Below are positions 17,654 through 20,647 of a DNA stretch of 20,647 nt, in pieces. Every line of letters starts with the position of its first letter. Position 1 is the first letter of the stretch. The stretch is from assembly GCA_005882415.1 (NCBI GenBank), contig VBAE01000139.1, positions 1 to 20,647 on the forward strand. The letters are read 5' to 3'. The position numbers and the translations under genes are program-made. The stretch is from Alphaproteobacteria bacterium (GTDB lineage: Bacteria; Pseudomonadota; Alphaproteobacteria; Sphingomonadales; Sphingomonadaceae). Below the pieces are notes generated by a model. That model saw only the letters and a list, made by a program, of their open reading frames with translations, did not search any database and was not told the DNA's origin.

Positions 17654-18160
17654 TCAGGCGCCGGGGGGATGCAGTCTGGGGTCAAGGGCGAAGGCTTCCT
17701 GCGTCTTGAGACTATAGGCTCCCTGAGCCCGTGCGGGATCGAATAGCAAGTTCCAGCTCTGCGTCGAGACCGCACTGGGGATGAGGACGAAAGCGTGGGC
17801 GGCGAGCAGGGCATCGCCGAACTGCTGCTGGCCCGCGCTCGGCAGGCCCGGCCGGAGCCAGTTGGGATTGGGGACGTCGCCCGGCTGCACGACATGGACG
17901 CCCGAAAGATCGGAAACCTCGAAGGAGGTCAGGACATGGGCGACGATATCGAGGCTTCGAAAGGTCTTGTGGACGGCCACTTCCATGATCGCAGTCGCCG
18001 GATCGACCGAGGCGTAGACCGCCCTCCGGCCCCGGCTGTTCCACCGTCCCCCCTGGCGGAAGGCGCCTTCGCCGGAATCCCAGGTGCCGGCATGGGCGGC
18101 CTTATCGAGGCGCCAGCCGATGAGGGCGACACCGCCGAGCCCCGCCGGCAGCGGAGTCAT
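17654..18160 (-). CDS. RES domain toxin (NAD+-targeting, ParT/MbcT type)
   Basis: This 168-residue RES-domain protein is named for conserved Arg-Glu-Ser. Candidates here are the Arg in LIGWRLDK (Arg17), Arg39 in GGRWNSRG, Tyr49 in AVYAS, and Glu60 in ATAIMEVAVH. Characterised RES toxins consume NAD+ (MbcT, as a phosphorylase) or ADP-ribosylate phosphoribosyl pyrophosphate synthetase (ParT from a Sphingobium strain). Either way growth halts unless the Xre partner is present. The ATG at 18160 overlaps the antitoxin stop as ATGA, the usual arrangement with antitoxin first. I rejected the longer frame to 18478, which reads through the antitoxin gene. Appears complete. Confidence 0.93.
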   Translation of the reverse strand: MTPLPAGLGGVALIGWRLDKAAHAGTWDSGEGAFRQGGRWNSRGRRAVYASVDPATAIMEVAVHKTFRSLDIVAHVLTSFEVSDLSGVHVVQPGDVPNPNWLRPGLPSAGQQQFGDALLAAHAFVLIPSAVSTQSWNLLFDPARAQGAYSLKTQEAFALDPRLHPPGA

Positions 18161-18639
18161 GTGTAGACGCCGAACTCGATCCGCTCGAGATATTGCTCGA
18201 CAAGCTCGGTTCCCGCGACCGTCGAAAGGAGGTCGATCGGCCGGTAGCCGCTGAGCCCGATCGCCGGCTCCTCGAGCCAATGTTCGGCCTCGTCCTGGGA
18301 GCCGAACACCCCTTCCGCCTTCGCGACCAGCTCGGCGAACTTCCAGGCACGCCCGCTCTGCTCGGGGCTGAGGGCCTTGGGCGACTCCTCGGCCTTGCGC
18401 CGCTGGAGGGTGCGAAGGCTGATCCCCACGGCTTTCTCGAGCGTGTCGGCGTCCCGGATCATGGTGACGTTCTCGCACAGGCTGGTGAGCGCGGCCCCGG
18501 GGAAGCCCTCGCTGATCAGCTCATGGGCGTCGAGCGAAGAGGTGACGGGCCGGTCGAAGATGTCCAGCCCGCCGAGAAGCTCGGCCGCGCGGACGATCTC
18601 GGGTGCCGCAACATCCGCTTCCTGAAGAGCAGTCGCCAT
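18157..18639 (-). CDS. Xre/ParS/MbcA-type antitoxin with DUF2384 domain
   Basis: This 160-residue antitoxin has an N-terminal helix-turn-helix-like region (about residues 55-90: DADTLEKAVGISLRTLQRRK) and a C-terminal DUF2384 toxin-binding domain (about 105-160: VFGSQDEAEHWLEEPAIGL, then YRPIDLLSTVAGTELVEQYL). This two-domain form pairs with RES toxins, neutralises them and commonly represses its own operon. I chose ATG 18639 (MATALQEADV) because GGAGG sits at 18645-18649, five bases upstream. The ATG at 18675 adds MTLLRRQLAEVF but lacks such a site. It starts 71 bases after the sdhB stop, enough for its own promoter. Confidence 0.92.
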   Translation of the reverse strand: MATALQEADVAAPEIVRAAELLGGLDIFDRPVTSSLDAHELISEGFPGAALTSLCENVTMIRDADTLEKAVGISLRTLQRRKAEESPKALSPEQSGRAWKFAELVAKAEGVFGSQDEAEHWLEEPAIGLSGYRPIDLLSTVAGTELVEQYLERIEFGVYT

Positions 18640-18644
18640 GAAAA

Positions 18645-18649
18645 CCTCC
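18645..18649 (-). promoter_or_regulatory. Ribosome binding site deciding the antitoxin start
   Basis: GGAGG on the minus strand, followed by TTTTC and ATG (18639). It is the strongest Shine-Dalgarno near this gene and favours the 160-residue product over the 172-residue one starting at 18675. Confidence 0.75.
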
Positions 18650-18710
18650 GCCAACTGACGGCGCAGAAGTGTCATGTGTCGCCGGGAATGTCAACCCGCA
18701 GCCGGCCTGG

Positions 18711-19496
18711 CTAGACCGCGCGCTCCACCAGCAGCTTCTTGGTCTCCGCGATCGCCTTGGCGGGGTTCAGGCCCTTGGGGCACACGTTGGCGCAGTTCAT
18801 GATCGTGTGGCAGCGGTAGAGGCGGAACGGGTCTTCGAGTTCGTCGAGGCGTTCGCCGGTCATCTCGTCGCGGCTGTCGGCGAGCCAGCGATAGGCCTGG
18901 AGCAGGATCGCCGGGCCGAGGAAGCGGTCCGAATTCCACCAATAGCTCGGGCAGGAGGAAGAGCAGCAGGCGCACAAGATGCACTCGTAAAGCCCGTCGA
19001 GCTTCGACCGGTCCTCCGGCGACTGGAGCCGCTCCTTGCCGGATGGGTCGGGGGTGACCGTCTGCAGCCAGGGCTTGATCGAGGCATATTGGGCAAAGAA
19101 GTGGGTGAAATCGGGGACGAGGTCCTTGATCACGTCCATGTGCGGGAGCGGCGTGATCCGGACGTCGCCTTTGTAATCCTCGATCGCGGTGGTGCAGGCG
19201 AGGCCGTTGCGGCCCTGGATGTTCATCGAGCAGGAGCCGCAAATCCCCTCGCGGCAGGAGCGGCGGAAGGTCAGCGTCGGGTCGACCTCGTTCTTGATCT
19301 TGAGGAGCGCATCGAGGACCATCGGCCCGGTCGCGTCGAGATCGAGCTCATAAGTGTCGTAGCGCGGATTCTCGCCCGCTTCCGGATCGTAGCGATAGAT
19401 TTTGAACTTCTTGACGCGCTTCGAGCCCGCGGGCGCCTTGTGATCGCGTCCCTTGCCCTTGATCGTGCTGTTCTTCGGCAGGAAGAATTCGGCCAT
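18711..19496 (-). CDS. sdhB: Succinate dehydrogenase iron-sulfur subunit
   Basis: This 261-residue subunit, of normal length, carries electrons from the flavoprotein SdhA to quinone in complex II at the inner membrane. The N-terminal ferredoxin-like domain binds the [2Fe-2S] cluster through Cys81, Cys86, Cys89 and Cys101 (SCREGICGSC, LACTT). The C-terminal domain holds the [4Fe-4S] and [3Fe-4S] ligands in CILCACCSSSCPSYWW (172-187) and CHTIMNCANVCPKGLNP (229-245). The start is ATG 19496 with AAAGGAAAG upstream. The other complex II genes (sdhC, sdhD, sdhA) would normally lie upstream, but an ATP-grasp gene is there instead, 49 bases away. The RES/Xre module follows downstream. Confidence 0.97.
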   Translation of the reverse strand: MAEFFLPKNSTIKGKGRDHKAPAGSKRVKKFKIYRYDPEAGENPRYDTYELDLDATGPMVLDALLKIKNEVDPTLTFRRSCREGICGSCSMNIQGRNGLACTTAIEDYKGDVRITPLPHMDVIKDLVPDFTHFFAQYASIKPWLQTVTPDPSGKERLQSPEDRSKLDGLYECILCACCSSSCPSYWWNSDRFLGPAILLQAYRWLADSRDEMTGERLDELEDPFRLYRCHTIMNCANVCPKGLNPAKAIAETKKLLVERAV

Positions 19497-19545
19497 TATC
19501 CACTTTCCTTTGCTGGCGCGGCGATAGCGGCTCAGCCGCCCCCGC

Positions 19546-20550
19546 TCAACCGTCCAGGAGGCCGTGCCGGCGCAGGCCTTCGGCGAGGATGGTCTCGATC
19601 AGCTCGGACTGGGTGAGGCCGGCCGCCGTGGCGGAGCGGCCGTAGACCTTTTGCGACCACAGGTTCGCGTTCAGATTCACCTCGAGGAACTGGACCGTGC
19701 CGCCCTCGCGGTCGAGGCGGAACTCGAAGCGGCCGTAGTCGAAGGGGCGGAACTCCTCGAGCATGTTCCTGGTGTGCTCGGCGATGATCGGCATCCATTC
19801 GGGGTCGGTGAACTCGACGAGCTGGTATTTCTGGCTTCGGTCGACCAGGTCGCGCTTCTCGTAATAGGTGCGCAGGTGCGACGGGTCGGCCTGCTCGAAC
19901 AGCATCATCGGCATGATCACCGGCTCGCCGTTGACGGTGATCACCGGCACTTCGACATCGGAGCCGTTGAGGAAAGGCTCGACGATCGCGTCATGGCCCT
20001 GGGACTGGATGTCCTCGATCGCGGCGCGGACGCCTTCCCAATCGTGCGCATCCTGGACGCCCCAGCTCGCCGAGGAGGCGTTGGGCTTGATCACCATCCG
20101 CGTTCCCGCGGGGCAGCGCGACTGGTCGATCGGGGCGCCTCGGCGGTAGATCGTCCAGGGCGCGGTGGGGATGCCGCGGGCGGCGGCGGCCATCTTGGTG
20201 AAATGCTTGTCGTCGGACACGCCGCGCAGGATCGGGCTTGCGCCGAGGAAGGGGAGGCCGTGGCGGGTGCACAGCAAAGGCAGCATCATCTCTGAATTCA
20301 AGAAGCCGCCGCGATTGAGCAGCGGGAAGACGAAATCGACGTCCGGCTTGTCGAACAAAGCCTCGTAGCGGTCGGCGAGGGTGAGGTTGAGGCCGAGATC
20401 CTTCAAAATCTCGCGCACCTCGACATGGTAGAGGGCGTGGTTGCCGTCCTCCGGGTGGAGGCCGCCCTGCCAGAGCGCGTGCTTCGCGATGAACATGATC
20501 CGGAGACGGCGCTTTGCCTCCTCGGGAATCTTGAGAGGACGGATCGCCAC
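19546..20550 (-). CDS. ATP-grasp ligase, D-alanine-D-alanine ligase-like
   Basis: The 334-residue product has the ATP-grasp fold. It starts with RRLRIMFIAKHALWQGGLHPEDGNH and continues with DKPDVDFVFPLLNRGGF and LGASPILRGVSDDKHFTKMAAAARGIPT. Nucleotide-binding motifs follow: MVIKPNASSASWGV (lysine), AIVEPFLNGSDVEVPV (glutamate) and the metal-binding VQFLEVNLNANLW. The layout resembles D-Ala-D-Ala ligase, but the segment equivalent to the usual EVNTLPG is altered to EVNLNAN, so the substrate could be another amino acid or peptide. I would not assign ddl. The start is GTG 20550 with AAAGGC upstream. It may be cotranscribed with sdhB (49-base gap), although no functional link is obvious. Confidence 0.82.
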   Translation of the reverse strand: MAIRPLKIPEEAKRRLRIMFIAKHALWQGGLHPEDGNHALYHVEVREILKDLGLNLTLADRYEALFDKPDVDFVFPLLNRGGFLNSEMMLPLLCTRHGLPFLGASPILRGVSDDKHFTKMAAAARGIPTAPWTIYRRGAPIDQSRCPAGTRMVIKPNASSASWGVQDAHDWEGVRAAIEDIQSQGHDAIVEPFLNGSDVEVPVITVNGEPVIMPMMLFEQADPSHLRTYYEKRDLVDRSQKYQLVEFTDPEWMPIIAEHTRNMLEEFRPFDYGRFEFRLDREGGTVQFLEVNLNANLWSQKVYGRSATAAGLTQSELIETILAEGLRRHGLLDG

Positions 20551-20627
20551 GCGGATTTGCCTTTGATGGAGGTTAAGTCGGGGGCGGACATAATGCGGCC
20601 ACGGTCTGAGGCCAAGCCTTGCGACCT

Positions 20628-20647
20628 ATGAGCGACGAAGAAAGCGC
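20628..20647 (+). CDS. Possible start of a divergent gene (cut by window edge)
   Basis: ATGAGCGACGAAGAAAGCGC at the right edge could be the first six codons (MSDEES) of a plus-strand gene divergent from the ATP-grasp gene. A CATAAT hexamer at 20589-20594 might be a -10 box, without a convincing -35 or Shine-Dalgarno. Too short to judge. Confidence 0.2.

Overview
The window is GC-rich, gene-dense bacterial chromosome. The mdh, sucD, sucA, sucB, lpdA order, a CIRCE-controlled groES-groEL pair, sdhB, an S49 peptidase SppA, ZapE and a RES/Xre toxin-antitoxin pair together suggest an alphaproteobacterium, most likely a sphingomonad. That placement is an inference from protein resemblance and gene order; no 16S gene is present.

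Layout. 1-1514 (minus): groEL, cut by the window edge, and groES, with a CIRCE operator at 1591-1617. 1754-4173 (plus): sppA and an overlapping GNAT acetyltransferase, the only complete plus-strand genes. 4190-4273: a long imperfect palindrome between convergent genes. Everything from 4276 to 20550 is on the minus strand. Read in the direction of transcription (right to left) it runs: ATP-grasp ligase, sdhB, Xre antitoxin, RES toxin, PaaI-type thioesterase, zapE, M20 peptidase, mdh, a secreted hypothetical protein, sucD, sucA, sucB, a DUF433/DUF5615 (VapBC45-like) pair, lpdA, a lipoprotein, a PepSY membrane protein and a TRIC/UPF0126 membrane protein. Many junctions are 1-4 base overlaps or gaps of a few bases, which suggests long cotranscribed units.

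Metabolic core. The central block encodes malate dehydrogenase, the succinyl-CoA ligase alpha subunit and all three components (E1, E2, E3) of the 2-oxoglutarate dehydrogenase complex, with the succinate dehydrogenase iron-sulfur subunit about 4 kb upstream. The ligase beta subunit (sucC) is not in the window.

Main oddity. Several well-conserved genes lack short internal segments. lpdA has lost roughly 85 bases near 6735, with a frameshift. sucA has lost roughly 70 bases near 11402 and roughly 55 bases near 10266; the first shifts the frame and the second restores it. The thioesterase appears to have lost about 22 codons in frame near 17290. Sizes are estimates from remembered family alignments. 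Clustering of such losses in core TCA genes is either an assembly/consensus artefact or real decay with functional copies elsewhere. Read-level evidence is needed to separate the two.

Accessory content. Two toxin-antitoxin modules sit among these housekeeping genes: RES/Xre after sdhB, and DUF433/DUF5615 inserted between sucB and lpdA. I saw no CRISPR array, tRNA, rRNA, transposase or prophage gene, and no clear novel multi-gene system.
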